Shown: positions 1-6,667, counted from the stretch's first letter. The stretch: 7,377 bases of DNA from Ghiorsea sp. (GCA_027019685.1 JALUWH010000260.1:1-7377); one strand, 5' to 3'. Notes: generated from the sequence alone by a model not told the origin. Translations and numbers: made by a program.

Positions 1-1028
1 GTCCACAAACGCCAGTTGTCCACTGTGTCGGTATTGGGGGATTTAGGATCACGGTTGGAATGAAATATAATGGTATGATTATCAAGCCAAGATGGCCCGC
101 CATCAATGATGCCCATACCCGATGTGAGGGCTGTGATTTTTCCTGTTTGTAAGTTAAACACATGAATAAAGGTTTGTAATACATCACCACGACTGTTGCG
201 GTTAGAAACAAAGGCAATATGTTGACCATCAGGGCTAAGGCTTGGTTCAACATCTGCATAGGTATTTTTGGTCAAGCGTTTGAGACCTGTGCCATCGGTA
301 TTTTGCATCCAAAGGTCAAAGTTACCACGGGTTTCGCGCACAAATACCATGCTTTTACCGTCTTGGGATAAGGATGCATCAAAACCATCACCCAACATGG
401 TGAGATTATTACTATTGGGATGCATTACAAATAGTTGTGGTTGAGCAAAAGTGTTCCCCATACCTTCTTTTGTTTTAGGATAACCTGATTTTTTGAGCCA
501 TAAACGTTCATGATACATGCGCCAAGCTTGTCCGAGTAGTTCATGGTCAAGCTTTTTGTCGGTAAACTGTTTATTCATACGCAGGGCGCGTGATGTTTCT
601 AAGCTGCTATCAAACACCCAAGTATTGCCATCTGTGGACACTTCAAGGTGGTTGGGCATGAGTAGTGATTGAAACATGCTAGGTTGCATAGCGACTTGTG
701 TATGTTCAGTTGCAAACCAAGGAGTAAGCGTACCCAATCGGTTGCTAACAAAAGCAATGTTACCATTGGCAATGGCTGCACCATAACGTACAATTTCATT
801 GCTAAACGCAGCATCTACATGTTTGGTTGCGCCATTAAGTTGATGGCGATTCAATTGCATAATCTGGTGGGTCTTATGTACACGCTGTGAATACACCAAA
901 TAATCACCGGCAACATCGGGATAAGTAATGTCAATCATAGGATTATTAAAAAGAAGTTGCGGTTGCTCTTGGGCATAAGCTGAACTAGCGGTCATTAGAG
1001 CAAAAGAGATGGCGAGTATTTTTTTCAT
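1..1028 (-). CDS. Exported TolB-like PD40 beta-propeller protein, 3' end cut by window
   Basis: The frame is open from an ATG at 1028 to the left edge, giving 342 complete residues with no stop. Residues 1-19 form a signal peptide: MKK, a hydrophobic core, and a signal peptidase I site ending AYA before QEQPQ. The mature protein therefore lies in the periplasm or beyond. At least two PD40/WD40-like blades of the TolB type are clear: SQDGKSMVFV with NTDGTGLKRLT (about 216-253) and SPDGQHIAFVSNR (265-277). A third, IIFHSNRDP, follows at 320-328, and an earlier degenerate one is IAFVSNRLG (91-99). Between the halves (about 148-182) is a charged helical stretch that is not blade-like. TolB-family propellers bind partner proteins in the cell envelope, and many paralogues have unknown roles. 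No pal or tolA lies in view, so I do not call it tolB. The start is favoured by the signal peptide; the GGAGA upstream (1041-1045) is about 12 bases away, rather far. It lies 96 bases downstream of cvfB on the same strand. Confidence 0.85.
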   Translation of the reverse strand, partial: MKKILAISFALMTASSAYAQEQPQLLFNNPMIDITYPDVAGDYLVYSQRVHKTHQIMQLNRHQLNGATKHVDAAFSNEIVRYGAAIANGNIAFVSNRLGTLTPWFATEHTQVAMQPSMFQSLLMPNHLEVSTDGNTWVFDSSLETSRALRMNKQFTDKKLDHELLGQAWRMYHERLWLKKSGYPKTKEGMGNTFAQPQLFVMHPNSNNLTMLGDGFDASLSQDGKSMVFVRETRGNFDLWMQNTDGTGLKRLTKNTYADVEPSLSPDGQHIAFVSNRNSRGDVLQTFIHVFNLQTGKITALTSGMGIIDGGPSWLDNHTIIFHSNRDPKSPNTDTVDNWRLW

Positions 1029-1124
1029 TTCAAGGTTATGTCTCCGTGAATGGTATTTTATGGGAGTGCGATGGATACGTATTGTTGCAACTAATGATGT
1101 GATGCATGTTACCAATATGCTTTT

Positions 1125-1961
1125 TTATAATAGGCGGATGCCATCTGCTTCAAGCTTGATTTTTTTCTGTTTATAAAGTGCGCCAAGTGCCTTTTTAAAC
1201 ATACCTTTGCTGATACCAAAGGTCTTTTGGATGTCTTTGGGGTCGCTTTTGTCATGCAAAGCAAGAGAGCCTCCATTGGCTTTGAGCTTGTATAAAATAA
1301 GGTCGGTGATTTCGTTTGTTTTTTCACTGGGTTTAAGGTGCAAACAAACATCGATTTTTCTGTCATCACGAATATTCTGGATAAAACCTTGCAGCCTTTC
1401 ACCATGTTTGATGCTGCGAATGGCTTCATGTTGATGCAATAAACCGACATGGGTATTATTGATAATCATTTGATAGCCTAAGTCTGTTTTATTGGCACTC
1501 ATTAGTGATACTTCTTGTCCAACTTTGAATTCATTTAAAGATTCGTCATCCAAGAAATCACGGATTTTCATCGAAGCAATAGGGCGACCTGTTGTACCAT
1601 CTTGTAGGATATACACCACATACGATTTGCCAACTTCTGGGCGGTGGGTTTGCTCATCATAGGGAAGTAATAAGTCTTTCATCAGCCCCCAATTCATGAA
1701 TGCGCCTGTATTGTTGACATCCACAACCTCTAAAAAGGCAAACTCGCCAACTTGGGCATAAGGTGTTTCTGTGGTGGCAATCACACGATCTTCTGAATCA
1801 AAATATATAAATACTTCAATATCATCATCAACTTGCACATTTTTGGGTACATAACGTATGGGCAAGAGTATTTCACCAAACTCTTTTCCGCCATCTAGGT
1901 AGATACCAAAATCAACTTCTTTAATGATGCGTAATGTGTTTGTTTTTCCGATAGAAACCAT
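1125..1961 (-). CDS. cvfB: CvfB/YitL-family S1 RNA-binding protein with C-terminal winged helix
   Basis: This 278-residue protein matches the CvfB (conserved virulence factor B, YitL) family in length and layout. Residues about 1-65 and 70-133 are S1/OB-fold-like units; the second begins GEFAFLEVVDVNNTGAFMNW, an S1-type strand pattern ending in DLLLPYDEQ. A third S1-like unit spans about 145-210 (VGQEVSLMSANKTDLGYQMI, then GLLHQHEA and GFIQNIRDD). The tail, about 215-278, is a winged-helix domain (ITDLILYKL, DIQKTFGISKGMFKKALGAL). Family knowledge: such proteins bind RNA and affect regulator expression in Gram-positive bacteria; the role in Proteobacteria is poorly defined. The ATG is supported by GGAG at 1969-1972 with a 7-base spacer. 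The gene diverges from mlaA. Its stop is followed by a 96-base gap and then the TolB-like gene, so cotranscription with it is possible. Function beyond cytoplasmic RNA binding is inference. Confidence 0.88.
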   Translation of the reverse strand: MVSIGKTNTLRIIKEVDFGIYLDGGKEFGEILLPIRYVPKNVQVDDDIEVFIYFDSEDRVIATTETPYAQVGEFAFLEVVDVNNTGAFMNWGLMKDLLLPYDEQTHRPEVGKSYVVYILQDGTTGRPIASMKIRDFLDDESLNEFKVGQEVSLMSANKTDLGYQMIINNTHVGLLHQHEAIRSIKHGERLQGFIQNIRDDRKIDVCLHLKPSEKTNEITDLILYKLKANGGSLALHDKSDPKDIQKTFGISKGMFKKALGALYKQKKIKLEADGIRLL

Positions 1962-2030
1962 AAAGCCACTCCAAATGATGAAACTTGTGCTGGATGGTGT
2001 GTATATGCATCACCAATGTAAAGAAGGCAA

Positions 2031-2058
2031 TCGACATGTAAGATGATTCTTGCATAAT
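2031..2058 (+). promoter_or_regulatory. Candidate sigma-70 promoter for the mlaA unit
   Basis: TCGACA at 2031-2036 matches the -35 consensus at five of six bases. CATAAT at 2053-2058 matches the -10 consensus at five of six, and the spacer is 16 bases. A start about 7 bases past the -10 box would fall at or next to the A of the mlaA ATG at 2066, implying a leaderless or nearly leaderless transcript. No Shine-Dalgarno-like sequence is visible in 2041-2065, which fits that reading. This is pattern matching in a short AT-rich gap, so it remains a prediction. A matching minus-strand promoter for cvfB in the same gap is not clear. Confidence 0.4.
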
Positions 2059-2065
2059 CGCCGCC

Positions 2066-2806
2066 ATGAGAAAAATAATCATACTCGCTTTTTTAGCTTT
2101 GTTGCAAACAGGTTGTGCCACGGCTGAAAATGATTTTGACCCCTTAGAGCCGATGAATAGAAAGGTTGATGCCTTTAATACAGTGGTGGATGAGGCGACC
2201 ATGCGCCCACTAGCCAAAGGTTATACTGCTGTTGTGCCTAAGGGTGGTCGTGATGTAGTCACCAACGTTTTCAATAATTTACAAGAACCTAACACTATTA
2301 TTAATGATGTATTGCAAGGTAAATTGGTGCAGGGTTTAGCTGATAGTACACGCTTTGTACTTAACTCTACTATAGGTGTACTTGGTTTATTTGATGTGGC
2401 ATCAAAGCTTGGCTTAGAAAAACATCAAGAAGATTTTGGGCAAACACTTGCAGTGTGGGGCGTGGGGCAAGGCGCATATATTGTGTACCCCTTGTTAGGA
2501 CCTAACTCAGTGCGTAATACACCAGGTACTGTGATGGGTTACTACCTTGATGGTGCAACCTATTTTTATATGGTGATGAACCCTCCCATTGCTATTGCAG
2601 CAACAGCTTTGAAATATATTAATGATAGAGCGAATATCGAAGATTTTGTAAAAATGCGTGATGAAATGGCATTGGATGCCTATGTGTTTGTGCGCGAAGG
2701 CTGGCGACAAAGCCGTGAATATCGTATTTATGATGGGCATCCGCCTGCACCACAGTCTAGTGAAGATGACGATTTTGAGGATGAATTTGCGGATGAGTTC
2801 GATTGA
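2066..2806 (+). CDS. mlaA: MlaA (VacJ) outer-membrane phospholipid-asymmetry lipoprotein
   Basis: MlaA sits in the outer membrane and removes misplaced phospholipids from its outer leaflet, passing them to the MlaC carrier and the MlaFEDB inner-membrane transporter. The 246-residue product has a type II signal peptide with lipobox LQTGC (lipidated Cys17); the next residue is Ala, not the Asp that signals inner-membrane retention. Family hallmarks follow: DPLEPMNRKVDAFN (25-38), RPLAKGY (47-53), NNLQEPNTIINDVLQGK (70-86), and EDFGQTLAVWGVGQGAYIV (122-140) with PLLGPNSVR. The C-terminus (231-246) is strongly acidic, with ten Asp/Glu in sixteen residues and Phe at regular spacing. No mlaBCDEF genes are adjacent, as is common for mlaA. 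The start is fixed by the signal peptide; no ribosome-binding site is evident. The gene's TGA overlaps the TTG of rsmC, so the two are probably translationally coupled. Confidence 0.95.
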   Translation: MRKIIILAFLALLQTGCATAENDFDPLEPMNRKVDAFNTVVDEATMRPLAKGYTAVVPKGGRDVVTNVFNNLQEPNTIINDVLQGKLVQGLADSTRFVLNSTIGVLGLFDVASKLGLEKHQEDFGQTLAVWGVGQGAYIVYPLLGPNSVRNTPGTVMGYYLDGATYFYMVMNPPIAIAATALKYINDRANIEDFVKMRDEMALDAYVFVREGWRQSREYRIYDGHPPAPQSSEDDDFEDEFADEFD

Positions 2807-3816
2807 TTGAATCACCTGCGTTAGCGTTACTCCTAAAAGCTGCAATAAGTACTACGCCCAAACGTGTGGCTTTTATCAATGCGACTGCACATCCTTTATT
2901 ATTGAAACTTTCACAGCAAACTGATGCATGTGTGCTAAGCCAAACATTTAAGCCATATATATTGGAGCTTCATGCTTTGGGTTTGTCCGTATCAGACATG
3001 CAAGACCAGTTTGACCTTGTATTATTGATACCAAGCAAAGATAAAAAACAATCCTTAGGCTGGATGGCACAAGCCTTTGAACACTTGAGCGAGCATGGCA
3101 AACTCATGGTTGCCTGTGAAAATCAATATGGTGCCAAATCGTATGAATCAGCACTCAAAAAATTAGCAGGGCAGGTGGCTGCAAGCTCTAAGAGTAAATG
3201 CCGATTGTTTTCAGCTAAAGAAACAGATTCATTCAATGCTTCATTGCAACAACAGTGGTTGGATGCGGCGAAACCAAGCATCATTGAAAGCCATGGTTTA
3301 TGGGCGCAAGCAGGTTTGTTCAGTTGGAAAACTGCGGATATAGGTTCACAGCTTTTACTCAAACATCTGCCTGTTTTTCAAGGCAAAGGTATGGACTTAT
3401 GTTGTGGTTATGGTTTGTTGGCGACCCATGTTTTAAAAACTTCGCCAAGTATTACAAATATGCATTTGGTTGAAGCGGATAGCTTGGCATTGGACTGTGC
3501 CCAAAAGAATGTGGCTAAGGTGATGACAGGTGATGCAGTTATAAACTTTCATCATTTGGATGCTGCCCAGGAAAATTTACCCAAACATCTTCATTTTGTG
3601 GTGTGTAATCCACCATTTCATACAGGGCAAAGCCGAGATGTAGAGCTTGGGCAAACGATAGTGAATAAAGCATGTGGCGCATTGACGCATGGTGGTGAGT
3701 TATACCTTGTCGCCAATCGACAATTACCTTATGAACACATATTAAAAACGCACTTGCGTGAAGTGGAGTGTTTAGCTGTAGGGGATGGTTTCAAAGTGAT
3801 TCGAGGCAAAAAATAA
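2803..3816 (+). CDS. rsmC: 16S rRNA m2G1207 methyltransferase RsmC-like, TTG start
   Basis: This 337-residue protein has the two-domain plan of RsmC (343 residues in E. coli). A degenerate N-terminal methyltransferase-like domain (about 1-160) precedes a catalytic class I SAM-dependent domain (about 165-337). The diagnostic stretch GLFSWKTADIGSQLLLKHLP (171-190) is followed by motif I, MDLCCGYGLLA (197-207), the acidic strand end VEAD (223-226), and the N2-guanine methyltransferase signature NPPFH (269-273). The family methylates N2 of G1207 in 16S rRNA within the 30S subunit; RlmG, acting on 23S rRNA, is the main alternative but fits less well. An in-frame stop lies at 2794-2796 and the next ATG is about 64 codons in, so TTG at 2803 is effectively the only sensible start. 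It overlaps the mlaA TGA in a TTGA arrangement, with a weak GGATGAG (2791-2797) ahead. Motif I has Cys in place of the common Gly in DVGCGxG. Confidence 0.85.
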   Translation: MIESPALALLLKAAISTTPKRVAFINATAHPLLLKLSQQTDACVLSQTFKPYILELHALGLSVSDMQDQFDLVLLIPSKDKKQSLGWMAQAFEHLSEHGKLMVACENQYGAKSYESALKKLAGQVAASSKSKCRLFSAKETDSFNASLQQQWLDAAKPSIIESHGLWAQAGLFSWKTADIGSQLLLKHLPVFQGKGMDLCCGYGLLATHVLKTSPSITNMHLVEADSLALDCAQKNVAKVMTGDAVINFHHLDAAQENLPKHLHFVVCNPPFHTGQSRDVELGQTIVNKACGALTHGGELYLVANRQLPYEHILKTHLREVECLAVGDGFKVIRGKK

Positions 3817-4551
3817 ATGACAAAAAAACTTGAACCGAAATTAGAACGCTTGGAAAAAATTATGTCGCGCTTGGGTTATGGGGCAAGGCGGGATGTGCCG
3901 CATTGGATTCGTGAAGGTTGGTTGACGGTGAATGGCGAGAAACCCAAGTCTGCTTCGGTGAAAGTGTATGCTGGTGATGTGGAATTGGATGGTGAGCCGC
4001 TTGACCACCCTTTTGGTTTAACTGTGATTTATCATAAACCTTTAGGAACTGTATGTTCGCGTAAGGAAGAAGGACGTATTATTTTTGAAGATTTCCCTGA
4101 GCGTTGGTTGGATAGAAAACCACCATTATCTAGCGTGGGGCGTTTGGATAAAGAGACTTCGGGTTTATTGATTGTCACCGATGATGGACAACTCAACCAT
4201 CATTTAACCAGCCCCAAACATCATATTTCCAAAACCTACGCTGTGACTTTGGAGAGCCCACTTAAGGGTGATGAAGTTGAAACCTTTGCTTCGGGTCAAC
4301 TGATGTTAGAAGCTGATGATAAACCATGCTTGCCAGCAGAATTGACGATTACAGGCGAAAAAACAGCACAAGTGGTATTACATGAAGGGCGTTATCATCA
4401 AGTACGCCGTATGTTTGCTGCCATAGGTAACCATGTAACAGCTTTAAAGCGTACGCATACAGGAAACTTATCGCTGGCATCACTCAATCTACAAGAAGGT
4501 GAGTACCAAACCATTGAGGTTGAAACTTTAAAGCAGCTTATTGGGTCATAG
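3817..4551 (+). CDS. rsuA: 16S rRNA pseudouridine(516) synthase RsuA-type
   Basis: RsuA-family enzymes isomerise uridine to pseudouridine; RsuA itself acts at U516 of 16S rRNA. The 244-residue product starts with a short basic extension, then an S4 RNA-binding domain (about 10-60: RLEKIMSRLGYGARRD, WLTVNG). The catalytic domain carries YHKPLGTVCS (72-81), then VGRLDKETSGLLIVTDDG (107-124) with the predicted catalytic Asp111. TSPKHHISKTYAVTLESP (131-148) and EGRYHQVRRMFAAIGNHV (190-207) follow. These last two blocks resemble E. coli RsuA, as recalled, more than RluB, RluE or RluF, which is why I prefer RsuA. ATG at 3817 directly follows the rsmC TAA (3814-3816), with GAGG at 3803-3806 inside the end of rsmC. 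The two 16S rRNA modifiers are therefore almost certainly cotranscribed. Family membership is near certain; the exact target base is inferred. Confidence 0.88.
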   Translation: MTKKLEPKLERLEKIMSRLGYGARRDVPHWIREGWLTVNGEKPKSASVKVYAGDVELDGEPLDHPFGLTVIYHKPLGTVCSRKEEGRIIFEDFPERWLDRKPPLSSVGRLDKETSGLLIVTDDGQLNHHLTSPKHHISKTYAVTLESPLKGDEVETFASGQLMLEADDKPCLPAELTITGEKTAQVVLHEGRYHQVRRMFAAIGNHVTALKRTHTGNLSLASLNLQEGEYQTIEVETLKQLIGS

Positions 4552-4597
4552 GACAACCTTTTAAACACATCTTCATTTTCAATATTTTTTTCTATTC

Positions 4598-4604
4598 AAG
4601 GTGG
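4598..4604 (+). promoter_or_regulatory. Shine-Dalgarno sequence positioned for the short frame upstream of rep
   Basis: AAGGTGG is the best ribosome-binding sequence in the rsuA-rep gap. It lies 9 bases before the ATG at 4614, a good spacing, but 32 bases before the rep ATG at 4637 and 23 before the in-frame TTG at 4628. Both distances are too long for direct use. This placement suggests ribosomes load at the short frame and reach rep by coupling. The match could also be chance in a short region. Confidence 0.4.
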
Positions 4605-4613
4605 TTAAAAAAG

Positions 4614-4640
4614 ATGGTTAAGTTATCTTGCGCCACATGA
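4614..4640 (+). CDS. Possible eight-codon leader frame coupled to rep
   Basis: ATG at 4614 opens a frame encoding MVKLSCAT and ending at TGA 4638-4640. That stop shares bases with the rep ATG at 4637 in the classic ATGA overlap. A Shine-Dalgarno-like AAGGTGG lies 9 bases upstream, whereas rep itself has none at useful distance. The peptide resembles nothing I recognise and is too short for domain analysis. If translated, its likely role is to deliver ribosomes to the rep start rather than to make a functional peptide. There is no run of one amino acid and no clear alternative hairpin pair, so a classical attenuator is not supported. Confidence 0.3.
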   Translation: MVKLSCAT

Positions 4641-6610
4641 ATGAAGTGACCTCTCATCAGCTTAACTCAGAACAATACCGAGCCGTACATTATCGCGGTG
4701 GTCCGCTGCTTGTGTTGGCAGGTGCTGGCTCTGGAAAAACACGGGTGATTACCGAGCGCATTGGTGCTTTGGTTGAGCGTGATGTGCCATTGGATGCGAT
4801 TACAGCGGTGACATTCACCAACAAAGCAGCCAAAGAAATGCGTGAGCGTTTGGAGTTGCGACTGGGTGAAGATAAGGTGAAACGTTTACGGATTTGCACC
4901 TTCCATGCGCTTGGTTTGATGATGGTCAGAGAACATGCTGCATTGGTCGGGAGAAGGCAACGGCTTTCTATTTTTGCAGTGAATGAGCAGAAGTCCGCCA
5001 TGCGCTCGGTGTTGGCAGACTTGAAGCTGCCTACCGATGCTGATCAAGTCGATAGAATTTTAACAAAAATATCGCAGATGAAAAATGGTATGCTGGAATC
5101 CAAAGATAATGTCTTATCCATGATTGCCGATAAATACGACACATTATTACAAAAAATGAATGCGGTGGATTTTGATGATTTGATTGTATTGCCCTTGCGA
5201 ATCCTTAATGGTGATGCAGAGGCTAGAGCATTGTGGCAAAGCCGATGCCGTCATTTTTTGGTGGATGAATATCAAGATTCCAGTCGTATGCAGTATGATT
5301 TTGTACGTTTGTTGGCACCAGGCAATGCTAACCTCACGGTAGTGGGTGATGATGACCAATCCATTTATGGTTGGCGTGGTGCTGAGGTGAAAAACTTGTT
5401 TCAGTTGGAGCGCGACTATCCATCGTTAGAGGTTGTTAAACTTGAAGAAAACTACCGTTCCACAGGTGCTATTCTTCAAGGTTCCAATAGTTTGATTGCC
5501 AACAACTCTGAGCGTTTGGGTAAAAAACTTCGCTCCAATCTTGGCATTGGTAAACCGATTCGCATATGGGTTGCTGAAACATCTGAAGATGAAGCTGAAC
5601 GTGTGGTGGCTGAAATCAGGTCGCAGCGGGCAGCAACACAAATAAAATGGGATGATTGTTGTATTTTGTATCGCTCATCGTTTAAGTCGCGTGCTTTTGA
5701 GATGGCGTTAAGAGAAGCTGATATTCCTTATCATGTCAGTGGCGGTTTGTCCTTTTTTGATAGGGCAGAAGTGCAAGATTTTTTAGCTTATTTAAAACTG
5801 ATTGGTAACTTTTCTGATGATTTGGCATTGATGCGAGCCATTTCAAGACCAAGGCGGGGCATTGGTAGCAAAGCTTTGGAACTATTGGGTCAATTTGCCC
5901 ACGAAAAACAATGTTCATTGCTTGAGGCTGCTTTGGAAGATGGTTTTCAACATCCTAAAGCGAATGTACTCAAGGCTTTTGGGCAGATGTTGGTGGATAT
6001 TGAACATGTATTCTTGCATGGCGAACCAGATGATGCTTTTGATATGTTGTTGGAGCGTTCGGGGCTTGAAGATGCCATCCGTGGTGAAGCTGAAGATGAG
6101 GATGAAGCGGAGCGGCGCATGGGTAATATCATGAGTTTGCGCCGTTGGTGGTTGCGGCACAGTGAAAATGGGGGTGATTTATCATCCTTTTTGCAACATG
6201 TTTTCTTAGCTGCCGATGATAAAGATGAAGACCCGCAAGGGCAGGTACGTTTGATGACTGTGCATGCAGCTAAAGGTTTGGAGTTTTCGCATGTGTTTGT
6301 GGTGGGAATGGAAGATGGTGGTTTTCCGCATAAAAATGCAGTGGCTGAAAATCGACTGGAAGAAGAACGCCGCTTAATGTATGTGGCTATGACCAGAGCA
6401 CGCTTTAGGTTGACGTTAAGTTATGCTAAATCGCAGCGTAAATTTGGACAAGTTGAAAAAATGGGGCCTTCACCATTTTTAAAAGAAATTGATGAAGATG
6501 TATTGCATTGGGTGGACAAAACACCCGATACAGCAGAAGGTAAAGTGGCTGCCAAAGAAGAGGTGGATGCACATATGGCGGCAATTCGAGAGATGCTTGG
6601 GCTGGATTAA
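4637..6610 (+). CDS. rep: Rep-type ATP-dependent 3'-5' DNA helicase (UvrD/Rep superfamily 1A)
   Basis: Rep unwinds DNA 3' to 5' and helps replication forks pass protein roadblocks. From ATG 4637 the product is 657 residues, close to E. coli Rep (673) and shorter than UvrD (720). Superfamily 1A motifs, numbered from this ATG, are all intact: QxxAV near the start, Walker A AGAGSGKT (28-35), motif Ia TFTNKAAKEM (59-68), and motif II DEYQD (210-214). Then come motif III VVGDDDQSIYGWRGA (235-249), motif IV ENYRS (271-275), motif V LMTVHAAKGLEF (539-550), and motif VI EERRLMYVAMTRAR (576-589). VDFDDLIVLPLRIL, the GGLSFFDRAEVQDFLAYL block and the C-terminal helix ending REMLGL align by eye with Rep rather than UvrD or PcrA. 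The tail lacks the longer C-terminal arm of UvrD/PcrA. An in-frame TTG at 4628 would add three residues, but the ATG is preferred because it overlaps the upstream short frame's stop and begins just before the conserved core. Confidence 0.9.
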   Translation: MNEVTSHQLNSEQYRAVHYRGGPLLVLAGAGSGKTRVITERIGALVERDVPLDAITAVTFTNKAAKEMRERLELRLGEDKVKRLRICTFHALGLMMVREHAALVGRRQRLSIFAVNEQKSAMRSVLADLKLPTDADQVDRILTKISQMKNGMLESKDNVLSMIADKYDTLLQKMNAVDFDDLIVLPLRILNGDAEARALWQSRCRHFLVDEYQDSSRMQYDFVRLLAPGNANLTVVGDDDQSIYGWRGAEVKNLFQLERDYPSLEVVKLEENYRSTGAILQGSNSLIANNSERLGKKLRSNLGIGKPIRIWVAETSEDEAERVVAEIRSQRAATQIKWDDCCILYRSSFKSRAFEMALREADIPYHVSGGLSFFDRAEVQDFLAYLKLIGNFSDDLALMRAISRPRRGIGSKALELLGQFAHEKQCSLLEAALEDGFQHPKANVLKAFGQMLVDIEHVFLHGEPDDAFDMLLERSGLEDAIRGEAEDEDEAERRMGNIMSLRRWWLRHSENGGDLSSFLQHVFLAADDKDEDPQGQVRLMTVHAAKGLEFSHVFVVGMEDGGFPHKNAVAENRLEEERRLMYVAMTRARFRLTLSYAKSQRKFGQVEKMGPSPFLKEIDEDVLHWVDKTPDTAEGKVAAKEEVDAHMAAIREMLGLD

Positions 6611-6625
6611 TTTATTGTTATCTCC

Positions 6626-6631
6626 TATACT
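6626..6631 (+). promoter_or_regulatory. Possible -10 element upstream of the sensor gene
   Basis: TATACT matches the sigma-70 -10 consensus at five of six bases and lies 57 bases before the sensor ATG. The hexamer 17 bases upstream (TGGATT, inside the end of rep) is a poor -35 match. The 78-base gap 6611-6688 is otherwise AT-rich, holds a small CTATAG palindrome at 6647-6652, and shows no clear terminator for rep. Support is weak. Confidence 0.2.
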
Positions 6632-6667
6632 TTATTATTGGGTAGTCTATAGATTACAAAAGTAAAA

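Noticed and set aside
599..814. Minus-strand and plus-strand open frames of about 60-110 codons overlapping the known genes, for example 599-814, 2507-2845, 5862-6134 and 5915-6160.
   Set aside because: They lie in alternative frames of well-supported genes, show no recognisable domains or ribosome-binding sites, and have the composition expected of shadow frames.
1962..2065. Minus-strand promoter for cvfB, for example TTGCCT followed 17 bases later by CATATA.
   Set aside because: The -10 match is only about three of six bases, and the better -35-like TTTACA has no -10 at a usable distance. Nothing specific enough to annotate.
4552..4613. Rho-independent terminator between rsuA and rep, prompted by the seven-T run at 4585-4591.
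   Set aside because: No stable GC-containing stem precedes the T run; only short AT-rich partial pairings were found. The catctt/aagatg pairing across 4569-4616 is six base pairs with a loop over 30 bases.
4628..4636. In-frame TTG as the rep start, adding three residues (MRH).
   Set aside because: TTG is rarer than ATG, the added residues are not conserved in the Rep family as I know it, no ribosome-binding site is better placed for it, and the ATG at 4637 forms a tidy overlap with the upstream stop.
6646..6653. TCTATAGA palindrome as an operator.
   Set aside because: Eight-base AT-rich palindromes arise readily by chance and there is no second copy or known regulator match in the window.
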